64,000 bases of DNA from Heterodera schachtii. Its lineage: Eukaryota > Nematoda > Chromadorea > Rhabditida > Heteroderidae. Below, in pieces: positions 10,676 to 20,934 of the stretch. The position numbers were made by a program, and so were the translations under genes. Below the pieces are notes generated by a model, which was not told the origin of the DNA, made no database searches, and saw only the letters and a list, made by a program, of their open reading frames with translations. Within the stretch, counting starts at the first letter, position 1, and every line of letters begins with the position of its first letter. The stretch covers positions 256,114 to 320,113 of the forward strand of contig SIJG01000137.1 in NCBI GenBank assembly GCA_023374025.1, in the 5' to 3' direction.

Positions 10676-10940
10676 TTGAATGGCTTTTGAAGCGATGTCC
10701 AATTAGTGAAAAGGCGGCGACGGATCAATGGGAAAACGACGACAATTTGAACTATGTTCAATTTAATTTGTGTGGTGGCAAAAGTTCGACTGGGTAAGCG
10801 TAAGAGATAATTCAATTCACCCAATTCAAATTGTATTTAATTTTAGGCCTTATGGCTTCTTGCTGACGAAGAAAAAGAAGCGGATCAAAGCTTCGAAATA
10901 TCGTCGGATTGCGTGGAAGCGAATTATTTCGATTGCGAAA
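10676..10940 (+). pseudogene. Subfamily A 3' fragment (part of exon 4 and exon 5)
   Basis: WLLKRCPISEKAATDQWEN and the following Leu-Asn-rich segment are readable to the usual donor at about 10795. Next comes an exon 5-like piece starting TTTTAGGCC near 10846, in which the usual CCATTGTC has become CTTATGGC. Upstream exons are absent. The same fragment with the same changes is found inverted at 59754-60042, marking a segmental duplication. Confidence 0.65.
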
Positions 10941-11282
10941 TGATCGATCTCACACAATTAGAAACGGATTTTAGATGCTTATTTCCTCTCATCACAAATG
11001 CTTATTGTTGATTCTTTTCGTTCGAATATACAAATATATATTTATTTATTTGTTTGTTTTTTTGATTAAGGCCAATTAAACTGAGGTTTTTTAATTGATT
11101 GGACGCCTAAAGTGAAAAAGATAACCCTTTGTTTAAGCGATGCTAACTATTTTGGGGTCGAAAACCAAAACATTTAGCGAAATTGCTTCAAAAAAGTTAT
11201 AAGTAGGGCTTGTAATTACATGGAAATCCATTTTTTTTCCTGGACTGTGGGAGGCCTGAAACGAACGAAAAAACAGCGATTG

Positions 11283-11905
11283 TCCATCTCTTAACGGTGT
11301 CTTTTTCGAGGACGCCATTTTCCCCGCATTTCCGCCAGATGACAGTGCCAATGCGTCGGATGGACAAGTGTTGGCCAAATGGTTGTTGACGCCTCATCCC
11401 GACAATGTGCCGAAGTTGCTCAAATGCTTTGTGAATTCACCGATGGATCAATGGTTGTCAATGATTGAACAGCTCAAAACGATGATTATCCTTAATTGCT
11501 TTTTTTCTATGATTTTTTTTCCCATTTTTAGGCATTTTCCAATGCTTCTTCTCCGGTTACTTTTCGCATTCTCTTTCTGCCGTCTTCTCCGATTGACTCG
11601 GTTGTGCCATTTGATCTGATCAACGAAGTGACTGGAGAGAAATTGTATCTTCTACAATCAGCAAATAATTGTTGGCTCATCCGTTGTCCGATCGAGTGGG
11701 ATTGGAGAAATTGGAAAAATGTGTGGGAAGAAACGCATGCTCGACAGAACCCAATTGACATTCGGATCAGAGACGGCGGATACGACGATGGGTGAGCAAT
11801 TTTTTGAAAAAATTGCATTTTGTTAATGAGTCCAATCATTAATTGAACAATGTTTTCTTCAGTCTTCTCCTCGACGACGCTTCTCCTGGGCCTAGTGATC
11901 ACTGA
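11283..11905 (+). pseudogene. F-box-like subfamily B 3' fragment (exons 4 part, 5, 6)
   Basis: Exon 4 is readable from GVFFEDAIFPAFPPDDSAN through MDQWLSMIEQLKT (11283-11481). Its donor is destroyed (ACGATGATT where intact copies have GCGGTGATT). Exon 5 (11532-11791; FDLINEVTGEKLYL, RCPIEWDWRNW) and exon 6 (11863-11905; LLLDDASPGPSDH) are intact. The F-box and N-terminal exons are absent. The 5' breakpoint sequence (GGACTGTGGGAGGCC, TTTAGCGAAATTGCTTC) is shared with the inverted copy at 59.1-59.4 kb, so truncation preceded the duplication. Confidence 0.7.
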
Positions 11906-11989
11906 TCAACAACAGCAGCAGAAATGAATGAATTAATAATTGATTGATGCGATAAATCCATTATATTTTATGTGCATGTAATTAATTCA

Positions 11990-12520
11990 TTAATTGTGAG
12001 TAATTGTTGATAAAAAATGGCTAATGATAAAATGGGAGAGACGCAAAAAGGATGAGGAATTTGAGGTAATTTCACCTCATCGGCCAACCAAAAGCCCAAA
12101 ATGAGGCTAATTAAAGTCACAAAAGTTCCCCCTACCTACAGAGGTGGAGGACGGAAAGGAAAAAGGCAATTCCCTGGCAAATTTGTAAAAAAATGAAAAA
12201 TTCGACAAATAAAAAAAAAATATATTTTTTAATTATTAACGGTAAATAGGTAAATGCCTTAAAAAGATTTGTTTTTTTTTTCCAATTCCGGTCATTTTGT
12301 TGCTGCAATGTCTTCAACAATTCTAAAAAGGGATGAGAAAATTTGATATAAAAGATATAATTAAACAAAAAAAGTTTCAGAATTTAAACGACCGTTTAAT
12401 AAAATAGCGCAAAAATTGGCAAAAAATTAGTATAAAAGTGGTTGCTTTTCCTGCGCCACTTTCATTATTATTATTCATTCGCCGTTTATTTGTGTTCGTC
12501 TCTATTTCTGACCTTTCTCC
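11990..12520 (+). promoter_or_regulatory. 5' region of the B/A chimera with a relic B start exon
   Basis: This block matches 56580-57060 in inverted orientation and, in part, 31840-32085. At 12308 lies ATGTCTTCAACAATTCT, a clear relative of the usual B start exon (ATGTCTTCAGAAATTCT at 26850), but it is followed by AAAAAG rather than a GTACG donor. About 220 bp downstream the start is replaced by a different first exon (MSLKVIL). TAGTATAAAAGTGG near 12430 is a plausible TATA region for the new start. Confidence 0.45.
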
Positions 12521-12526
12521 CTGACA

Positions 12527-13833
12527 ATGTCTTTAAAAGTGATTCTGTACGTTTTGCACATTTCTTCTCGACATTTACCCTTTTCCTTCTCATTTTTTAG
12601 TCTGATCGCTGTGCCAATGTTTGTCATTTGTTGTGCCATCCTTTTGAAGTATTGGGACCGTTTCAAAAAACCACCAAAACAACAACGAGGCCATCACAAA
12701 ATTGAAAGAGTGCCGGAAACTGTCTTAACAATTGAAAGAATGCCGGAAATTGTCTTAACAATTGAAAGAATGCCGGAAATTGTCTTAACAATTTGCCTCG
12801 ACGAAATGTTAGACAATCGGAAAGAAGCCGTGAAAAAGATGGCAAAACCAATGTAAATTAAAATGTCAATTTTAAATTTCATTTTCAATTTAAATTTTAT
12901 TTTGTTTTACCAATTTTTCAGTTTTTTATCTCTGCCGATTGTTGGCTTTTGGTGTTCGATTTTCTTGCGCCTTCTCAACTTGGCCTCGAAATTGCACTGA
13001 TCAATCGCCGTTTTGACCGCATCGTCGACGAACACTTCAAGACACGCAAATGGAAATTGGACGAAATTCGAATTTGCCACAAAATTGGAGAGAATGGCAC
13101 CAAGCAAATGGAAATTGTCAATTCCGATGGAAATCCTTTGCCAATCCCGCAAAATCCGTTGCCGAACAAAGTCATCGGATTCCGATGCATTACGATCAAG
13201 TAAAAATTTGATTAAATTGGAATTTTATGTCATTTATGTTTTTCAGGTACATCGATCAAAATCATCTGATGTTTTTGAACACTGTCACTTTTCGCCGTAT
13301 GCGTCAATTGGCCCCGTCATTGCTCAACGATTGTCCATCACTTCGCGGTGTCTTTTTCTATGACGGCATTCTCCCCGCTTTTCCGCCCGTTGAAAGTGCC
13401 AATGCGTCGGATGGCCAAGCGGTGGCCAAATGGCTGTTGACGCCTCGTCCGGATGGTCTGCCGAAGTTTCTCAGATACTTTGTGAATTCACCGCTGGATC
13501 AATGGTCGTCAACGATGGAACAGATAAAAGCGGTGTTTATTTCCTTTTTAATTGTTTTTTCTAAATTGTTTTTTGTCCCCTTTTTTAGGCATTTTCTAAT
13601 GCTTCTTCTCCGGTTGCTTTTCTCATTTATTTTCACTTTGGGCCGTCTTCTCCGATTGGCTCCGTTGTGCTATTTGATCGGATCAACGAAGTGACTGAGG
13701 AGAAATTGATACTGGAACAAGATAATGCAAATCATTTTCTGCTCCGCCGTTCTCCAATTGGATGGGATGAGCGAAAATGGGGAAATGTGAGGAAGGAAAT
13801 GATTGATCGGACGAACCCAATTGATATTTGGAC
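12527..13833 (+). pseudogene. F-box-like subfamily B gene, frameshifted and fused to an A gene
   Basis: Exons 12527-12546, 12601-12852, 12922-13199, 13247-13532 and 13589-13833. Exons 1-2 encode MSLKVIL, a hydrophobic segment (LIAVPMFVICCAILL) and a basic stretch, then three 10-residue repeats containing RMPEIVLTI. Exon 3 encodes the F-box-like core DCWLLVFDFLAPSQLGLEIAL, but two extra bases at its start shift the frame compared with the copy at 54.6-56.5 kb. Exon 4 has lost about 55 codons in frame (DQNH then LMFLNTV). Exon 5 ends abruptly at NPIDIW, where it joins the middle of an A exon 3 (TTCCGTCATTGAATTTC). It is therefore a chimera and probably non-functional. Confidence 0.7.
12701..12790 (+). 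repeat. Three in-frame 30-bp tandem repeats in a B gene
   Basis: Units of 30 bp begin at 12701, 12731 and 12761. The second and third are identical and the first differs at two bases. Each encodes a 10-residue block resembling IERMPEIVLT. The inverted paralogue at 56.3 kb has one unit only, so the repeat expanded, or contracted there, after duplication. Confidence 0.85.
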
Positions 13834-14682
13834 ATTCCGTCATTGAATTTCTCCGTTCCAACAAGCAAATTTGGGACAGAAATGGCACCGACTTGCTCAT
13901 TCGAATAGAATCAGACACAAATGTCATTATGCCGATTTGGGATGTTTTGGCCCGTGAAATTTGGCCAATTTTTGCGACAAACATTCGCCATTTGGCCATT
14001 AACGGTGGCGATCATTTGGACAATTTGCGTCGCCACATTTCACCGACAATTCTCAACGATCTTGATCATCTGAATTCAATCGATTCCTATTATCTGTGCC
14101 CCGACGTAATTGTTGACGATGGGCCAAATGCAACTGCTGGCCAAGTGTTGTCCAAGTGGTTACACACGCCGAGCAAAAATGGTCAACCGAAGCGATTGCA
14201 TTGCCATGATTATCGTGGTCAACCTGAATGGCTCAACAATTTGAAAGAGGTGACCGTCCCTATTTTGACTGATTGATTGCCTTTGATTTGCGTTTTGTTT
14301 TTGTTTAGGCATTTCTCCGTGCCATTTCTTCCGCCAGTTATATTATTCGAATTGATCGTGTGAAAACAATGCCAAGAGCCATTTGAATCGGTGAACGAAC
14401 GGACCAAAGAAAAGCTGACATTGGAGAAAGTGACACGTTCTGCTGTTTATTGGCTGTTGAAGCGATGCCCAATTAGTGAAAAGGCGGCGACGATTCAGTG
14501 GAAAAACAACGAAAAATTGGACGGCAAATTGAACAATGTCACATTTAATTTGTGGCGTGGCAATTATAGCATTGGGTGAGAGCAGCAACAACGTAATTTG
14601 ATTAAAATAAAAACTTAATTTTAGGCCATTGTCTCCACCAACGGACGAAGAAGCGGATCAAAGCAACCAAAATGTCGTCTGA
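13834..14682 (+). pseudogene. Subfamily A 3' part (exons 3-5) downstream of the B/A junction
   Basis: Exon 3 is entered at SVIEFLRSNKQIWDRNG and is open to NNLKE (14249). Exon 4 (14309-14575) begins AFLRAISSASYIIRID but loses two bases near 14370 (CCAAGAGCC against CCAACTGAGCC in the copy at 20.3 kb), shifting the frame. Exon 5 (14625-14682) encodes PLSPPTDEEADQSNQNVV. Exons 1-2 are missing because of the fusion to the B gene. Confidence 0.7.
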
Positions 14683-14689
14683 GTGCGCG

Positions 14690-15376
14690 GAAGTGAATTA
14701 ATTTATTTGAGAAATGGTCGATGATTTCATCAATTGCAAATGAATTTGATGCTTATTCTCTCTCAGAAATGCTTTGTCTGCTTCTTACACATTTATTTAT
14801 CTGTTGTTTTAGAATTTTTGTTCAATATATGTACTTGAGAAATAGCCGATCATTTTTGAGTTGGTGAATTGGAATTTGAATAAATTTTTATCGGAGGCCC
14901 CAAAACTCAAAATTGCTCAAAACCAATTTTATTGGTTTTCTTAGTCGGTGATTCGATAATTGGCCGGAATAAAGATGCCAGCCAGATTCATGATCAGTAG
15001 GGTTATGACGTTGTATGCATTAAAATTAATTTTTACGCTGCATTTTTCGAAAAATGCAAAGACATTTACCCAAATTTAATAAAGATGCCTGCGGCGGGCT
15101 GACAAACAAAGTTCATTAAAAATGTATCAATGATTTTTGCAAATCTGATATCATATTCGTGATCAAAAGTCCCGAAAATCCCCGGGTTGGTCTTTTCATA
15201 ACAGAAAAATTATTTTTTTTTTGGCTGAAGTCCAGATTCTCCAGTAATGAGTATGAGGTCAAAATTGATTTGAACTTTTTTTTGGAATTTTTCAAAAAGA
15301 TTTTTGAATTTAATCTTTTCGAATATTATGGCATTATGTTCATTTTTTAATTGGCGATATTTTACGAAATACATAC
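14690..15376. other. A-type 3' flank with repeats
   Basis: 14700-15065 is 3' flanking sequence shared with 20690-20950 and, inverted, with 61855-62090. It includes TTATTGGTTTTCTTAGTCGGTGATTCG and ATGCATTAAAATTAATTTT. From 15065 to 15376 I see repeat-like AT-rich sequence partly shared with 21960-22060 and no gene. Confidence 0.4.
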
Positions 15377-15385
15377 CTACCTATC

Positions 15386-17607
15386 CGGTCTACGTCAGTT
15401 GGGCCCTCACGATTGGGCCCCCCGTTTGGGCCCTCGCGTTTTGGGCCCCACCACGTTGGGCCCCAGCACGTTTGGCCCAACACGTTGGGCCCCAAATAAA
15501 AAATTTTTAATTAAATGTAAAGGAGCCTCTTGACTTTTTTTTTAATTAAAAAAACAGTTAATGCTATTTATATTTTTGTGTGTTATTAAAGGTTAAAAAT
15601 ATTTTGAACCGAAATGCAACATCAAATTGACACCAAAAAAAATAGGTCAAAGCTACAGCACGATGGCCACCTCTACACATTTGCCAAGACAAGTGCCGAT
15701 GGAACGACTAAATTTTGGCGATGTGAGTACAAGAACAGCGGTGTTGACAAGTGCAAAGGACGCATTTGGACTTCACTTCGAGATGAATTCATCCGAACGG
15801 CGACACCACACATATGTGAACGGGATCCAAGCCACGTCATGGCGCAAAAAGTTACGACAGCCATCAAAAGGCGTGCTGTTGAGACGATGGAAGCGCCCTC
15901 TGTAATCCGTGCTGTTGCTCTTCAAAGCATTAGTTCGCCTGCACTTTCAGAAGTGCCGTCAAAAAATGCCACAAATTTGGTAGATCTTTTCAATTAAAAT
16001 TTGTTAAAAGATCTTTTGTTTAGATGATAAACAGAGCAAGACATCTAGTGAATGCGCCACCAGCTGTGCCCACGAATCTTGAACAACTTCAAATACCGCA
16101 AAGTTATCAGATTTACGAAAAGAACGAAGATGTGCGAGAAAGCTTTTTGTTGGCAGATTCGGGAATTTATTTTGAAGAGGGGAACGAAAATGGACAAAGG
16201 CAATTTGGGCATTTTTATATAGTTATTGGTTTTTTAAGGATTTTGATCTTTGCGCCGGAATCAAATGGCGTATGGTCTGATTCGATGGATCATTGTTATG
16301 GCGATGGAACGTTCAGCCTGAGCCCGCCACTGTTTTACCAAATTTACGTCGTTTTGGCAAGGTTAATTACAATGCCACTCCTAATTAAAATAATTAAATT
16401 AGAAGAGGCAGCTGGGTTTTCCCTGTGTGTCACGCTCTTTTGAGCTGTAAGACACAGGGAACTTACGAAAAAATGTTTCGTATGCTGCGAAGCAAATGGC
16501 CTCACTTCCAACCCACAACATTTTCAATTGATTTTGAAGCCGCCGTTTCCAATGCCATACAAAATGTTTTCAATGAGAATTGCGCCATAAATTTTTGTTT
16601 TTTTCATTTTGTGCGTAACATGAAGAAAAAGTTGGGAGAACAAAATCTGATTCAGGTTATAATCAATTTTCAATTCACTAAAAAGCGACTTAATTGATTT
16701 TCAGCGTTTTAACATGGACCCAATTTTTGCTGAGTCAGCCAAGATGCTGACATCGATTGCTTTTGTTCCTGTTGGAGATCTCACAGAAGCAGTCAATGCA
16801 TTGGATGTTGAGTTCCGAAATTTACCGGAAATGCAACCGATGCTAGATTGGTTTGTTTTTTGCAGTCGTAAACATGTCAATATTTACAGCGTTCAGGTTG
16901 ATGAATAATTACACGGGTCGTCCACGCGCAGATGGCTCGCGAACGGAACCGCGTTTCAAACCTGAAGCTTGGAATGTCTACGAGAGAACGCTGAGCAATG
17001 ACGACAGAACGAACAATTTTGCAGAAGCTGCCCACAAAAGACTCCAGTGGCATTTCAATTGTCGTCACCCTACTCTTTGGAACTTCATTGACGTTCTTCG
17101 ACGCGCACAAAAAGTGATTAAATTATTTCTTATTTCTCCATAATATCCAATTTAAGACTACTGATGCCGATTACTCAAAATTTGTCAAAGGAATTGAACC
17201 GCCTCCAAAAAAGAAAAAATACCGTAAAGCCGATGACCGAATTCTGGCAAAGGTTCAGAATTATTACGTCGACATTCCCAACAACGATGACCACAATTAT
17301 ATTAACCGTCATCCCCGTAGAATCGAATATTTGAAAGGTATTTCCCGCAATTACCAGATGAATCCCTGATCAATTTTTGTTTGTTTTTTTAATATTGATG
17401 TTATGTATTTCTGGAAATTTTTAATTTAAAAAAGCATTTTATAGAAATTTGTAAGTTTCAATAAAGCATGTTTTGGAAAATTGAAAAATTTTTGTTTGGG
17501 GCCCAAACGTGTGGGGCCCAAACGTGCTGGGGCCCAAACGTGTGGGGCCCAAACGCGAGGGCCCAAACGTGGGGGCCCAATCGTGAGGGCCCAACTGACG
17601 GGTTCCG
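15386..17607 (+). mobile_element. Complete Mutator-like (MULE) transposon with tandem GGGCCC terminal repeats
   Basis: Terminal inverted repeats span about 15386-15508 and 17484-17607 and consist of six or seven degenerate tandem units of the form TTGGGCCC plus 4-6 bases (for example CAGTTGGGCCCTCACGATT). A 9-bp target duplication with one mismatch flanks it: CTACCTATC at 15377-15385 and CTACCTATT at 17608-17616. The element encloses one gene for a FLYWCH/MULE-type transposase with no visible stop or frameshift. An 8-11 bp duplication is the norm for Mutator-like elements. The intact gene and near-matching terminal repeats suggest recent activity. Confidence 0.88.
15614..17369 (+). CDS. MULE transposase with FLYWCH-type zinc finger
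   Basis: Exons 15614-15979, 16024-16361, 16403-16655, 16705-16850, 16897-17113 and 17157-17369 join in frame to 510 residues. Residues about 15-65 resemble a FLYWCH DNA-binding finger ([18 protein letters not shown], then PHIC). The MULE core follows with the expected catalytic DDE residues: D216 in YGDGTF, D278 in SIDFEAA and E411 in [23 protein letters not shown] lies between the last two, also typical of the family. The C-terminus is basic ([10 protein letters not shown]). The enzyme would cut and join the element's terminal repeats in the nucleus. Intron boundaries are predicted from GT/AG and frame; the intron at 16851 has an alternative acceptor. Confidence 0.85.
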
Positions 17608-17639
17608 CTACCTATTCATTTTCAGAATTATTTTTTAAA

Positions 17640-18620
17640 ATTTTCACACCAATCAAAATTTAACCACCTTCGGTCCACTTATTTCTTTAGGTTTTCAAAA
17701 TTTTAGCCAAAAAATTGTTTTTTGATCAAAATCTTTACAAAAATCAACTTACAAAACTACGGTTTTTCCTGCTTAAAATTTATGTTTTTATGGCGATCAA
17801 ATTGTAAATAAGGGTGAACTGTAGTGAACGCCCCGTGAAAAAAAGGTCAAACGAATACCAATCGATTCGTCTCGACGAGCTATGAACGAAAAAATAGGTC
17901 TCTAGTTGCGGAAATGCCAAAAAACCGGTTTTTGAACTGGTTTAAAACTCGAAAAATTGAGTGAAAATGGGGGCTCCTGACCCTTTAAAACGGTCAAATT
18001 CGGACAAATTTGGTATCATTCGAAAGCTTTTGATGAGCTAAGTCTAAAAAACAAGGTATAAATTCGAACCAATGCCATCTAAGCACTGCTCGCCCCACTA
18101 CTTGCTCCGTCTTCGCATGCTCCCTTTTGCGAATTTTTTTCAATTTCTTTTGTTGCTCAAAAAAATTCTTTCAGATTCGTGGTTTGTATGCCGAGACGAA
18201 TCGATTGGTATATATTTGACCCTTTTTTTCACGGGGCGTTCACTTTTAGGTAACCTTAGCAATTTGTGGACTTTTATGGCACTTTAAGGAAAAAATCAAA
18301 AATGGATTTGGCATTTTATCATTTAATTAATGTTATGGCATAATGTTTTCTTTTTAAATGTCGCTTTTTTCAGGACGAATTTTTTCTCATTTTCACACCA
18401 ATCAAATTGTTCTCGTCTTCAGCCCGTCCTCCTATTCCTTTAGAGTTTCAAAATTTTAGCCAAATAACTTGTTTTTTTTTTGTCAAAATCTACAAATGTT
18501 AAAGCGATCAATGAAAAATAAAATATTTTCTCATTTTCTAATTACTTTTTCTAATACAAATAAAATTTTCGTTTAGTTATCTTATTTCATTTTTCGCAAT
18601 AACAAATTACGACAATAATT
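17640..18620. repeat. Copied A-gene upstream sequence with a MITE at 17824-18243
   Basis: 17630-17810 and 18390-18620 are related to each other and to 22090-22560, and the latter two lie upstream of A start exons. Between them sits a TIR element, 17824-18243, with ends GTGAACGCCCCGTGAAAAAA and complement, continuing inward with CCAATCGATTCGTC. Its interior carries the TTTGGTATCATTCGAAAGC motif at 18010-18029 and a 40-bp piece of the GC-rich cassette at 18091-18133. A partial copy of its left half lies at 43045-43250. Confidence 0.6.
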
Positions 18621-18640
18621 GAGCTGTTAATTGACGTAAA

Positions 18641-20668
18641 ATGAACCGACGGAAAAAAATGTGAGAAATTTTAAAATGAAATGTTTTTCGGTACTTGCTT
18701 TGTCTCTACGAGTTGGGTTATTCGGCTTTTGATTTGAAATTTTTTTCAAAATTTGCTCCCCATTTTTTTGTTTTTATAATAATTAGTTTTACGTACGCAT
18801 TTCAGTTGGATTTGTAGCGACTTGTGGATGGACATTCTGCCATCCTTTGAACGTGTTGAACTTGGTCTCAAAATGGCATTGCTTTCCGACCGTTTCGATG
18901 TTTTGGTGGACGCGCATTTTGATGGAAAAAAAGAATTGACAATTTGGAAATTGATACTAATTAGCAAGGAGGATAAAGGACCAAATGCAAACGATAATTT
19001 GCCAAAAGCGAAACTTTCTGTACAGATCGATGGTACATTTGTGCAATTTCCATTTCCTGACCGTCCGCTGCCGAACAAAATTCGATTTAAGGATCTTCAG
19101 ATTGAGTAATTTTAAACATTTGTGTATTTTAAGGTTTATTTTTTATATTTCTTCAGGTACATTGACCACTCCGTCATTGAATTTCTCCGTTCCAACAAGC
19201 AAATTTGGGACAGAAATGGCACCAAATTGAAATTGTGGCCATACAAATCCGATGATGAACAGCCAATTTGGGATGTTTTGGCCAGTGTTTGGCCAATTTT
19301 TGCGACCAACATTCACCATTTGAGCTTTGTCAGTGGCGATGGTTTGGACGCTTTGTGTCGCCGCATTTCGCCGACAATTCTCACCGATTGCAATCAGCAG
19401 TTGAATTCAATCGAAATTCTTTTTCTGTACTCCGATGCGATTGATGATGATCGTTATGATGGGCCAAGTACAATTTCTGCTGCTGGCCAAATGTTGTCCA
19501 ATTGGTTGCACACGCCGAGCAAAAGTGGTCAACCAAAGCGATTGTATTGCCCTGATTATTTTGGTCGACGAAATTTTGAATTGGTCAACAATTTGAAGGA
19601 GGTGGACGGCCATATTTTGACTGACTAATTGATTGCCTTTGATTATTTGCGGGTACTTGTACAGTTTAGGCCACAAAGGAATTTATTTTTGTTGTTGTTA
19701 AAACATTATTGCGTTTTGGGGGTTGCTGGTCACGAATATGACATTCGTTTCGAGCAATTCCGAATCCCGGATTCGAACAAAGTGGAAAATTTAAAGTTCA
19801 TCATAATCCACATTTATATTCCAAATGCACGACATATATGTGGCGGAAGCATTTTGGCGATTATGGTTTTTCACTATTTTAGGTCAATTTGCTGAACTGT
19901 CCCCATGCGAAAATTGATTTAGCAGATTGTTGCAATTTTCTTAAAACCAAGTTTGGAACAGAAATTTGGGTTTGATGAGCAATGAATTTTCGGCTTTTTG
20001 TTTGAAACCGGGCCCGGGGTTCGGAATTGTCGAAATGGGCGTCATATACGTGATCAGCCGCTCCCAAAACCTCAGGGTTACATTTTTTTATGTCTTTTAA
20101 CAAAAAAATTCATGTGGCCTCAACTGTATACCGTACTTCCTCGAATAGAACCCCAGAGGGGTTCTATTGTTCAACCCTTTTCAAAATGGGGTTATAATCG
20201 AGGATGGGGTTTTATTCGAGGGGGGGGGGGGTTATAATCGGGGAAATACGGTAAGTACCGATTTACGTTTTCTTTTTGTTTAGGCATTTCACCGTGCCAC
20301 TTCTTCCGCCAGTTATATTATTCGAATTGATCGTGTGAGAGCAATACCAACTGAGCCTTTTGAATCGGTGAACGAACGGACCAAAGAAAAGCTTACGTTG
20401 GCGTCAGTCTCACTTTATGATGATGTTTATGTGCTGTTGAAGCGATGTCCAATTAGTGAAAAGGCGGCGATTCAATGGGAAAACGACGAAAAATTGGACG
20501 GAAACTTGAACAATGTCCAAATTGAGCTGAAGCGTGGCCATCGTTCCATTGGGTGAGCAACAACAAGCAACGGAATTTGATTTTATTGAAAAATAAACAC
20601 TTAATTTCAGGCCATTGTCTCCATCAACGGAAGAAAAAGCGGATCAAAGCATCGAAAATGTCGTCTGA
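18641..20668 (+). CDS. F-box-like protein, subfamily A (intact, five exons)
   Basis: Exons 18641-18660, 18806-19105, 19157-19601, 20284-20552 and 20611-20668 give 363 residues. The start exon is longer than usual (MNRRKK) because the normal donor after MNRR has changed and a GTGAG nine bases on is used. The F-box-like core is ICSDLWMDILPSFERVELGLKMALLSDRFDVLVD. A low-complexity insert KEDKGPNANDNLPKAKLSV follows, then exon 3 with TISAAGQMLSNWLHTPSKSGQPKRL, and exon 4 with FESVNERTKEKLTL and LLKRCPISEKAAIQWEN. The tail is PLSPSTEEKADQSIENVV. Intron 3 (19602-20283) carries a half foldback repeat and a small MITE. A cytosolic SCF adaptor role is inferred from the F-box resemblance only. Confidence 0.78.
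20129..20253. mobile_element. Small MITE with TACCGTA ends inside an intron
   Basis: The ends TACCGTACTTCCTCGAATAGAAC and GGGGAAATACGGTA are inverted. Between them is G-rich sequence (GGGGTTCTATTG, GGGGTTATAATCG). A similar left end starts at 51153 (TACCGTATTTTTAG) in another gene's intron, where a G/C-rich interior is tandemly duplicated. No coding capacity. Confidence 0.55.
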
Positions 20669-20934
20669 GTGCGCGGAAATGAATTAATTAATTATAAGAA
20701 ATGGTCGACGATTCTCATCAATTGGAAAAACGGATTTGATGCTCATTTTCTCTTAGAAATGCTTTTGTTGCTTCTTACACATTTATTTGTCTGATTGTTT
20801 TAGAATTTTTGTTCAATATACTTGAAAAATGTCGAATGATTTTTGAGTTGGTCAATTGGAATTTGGATAAATGTTTATCGAAGGCCCCAAAACTTAAAAT
20901 TGCTCAAAACCAATTTTATTGGTTTTCTTAGTCG

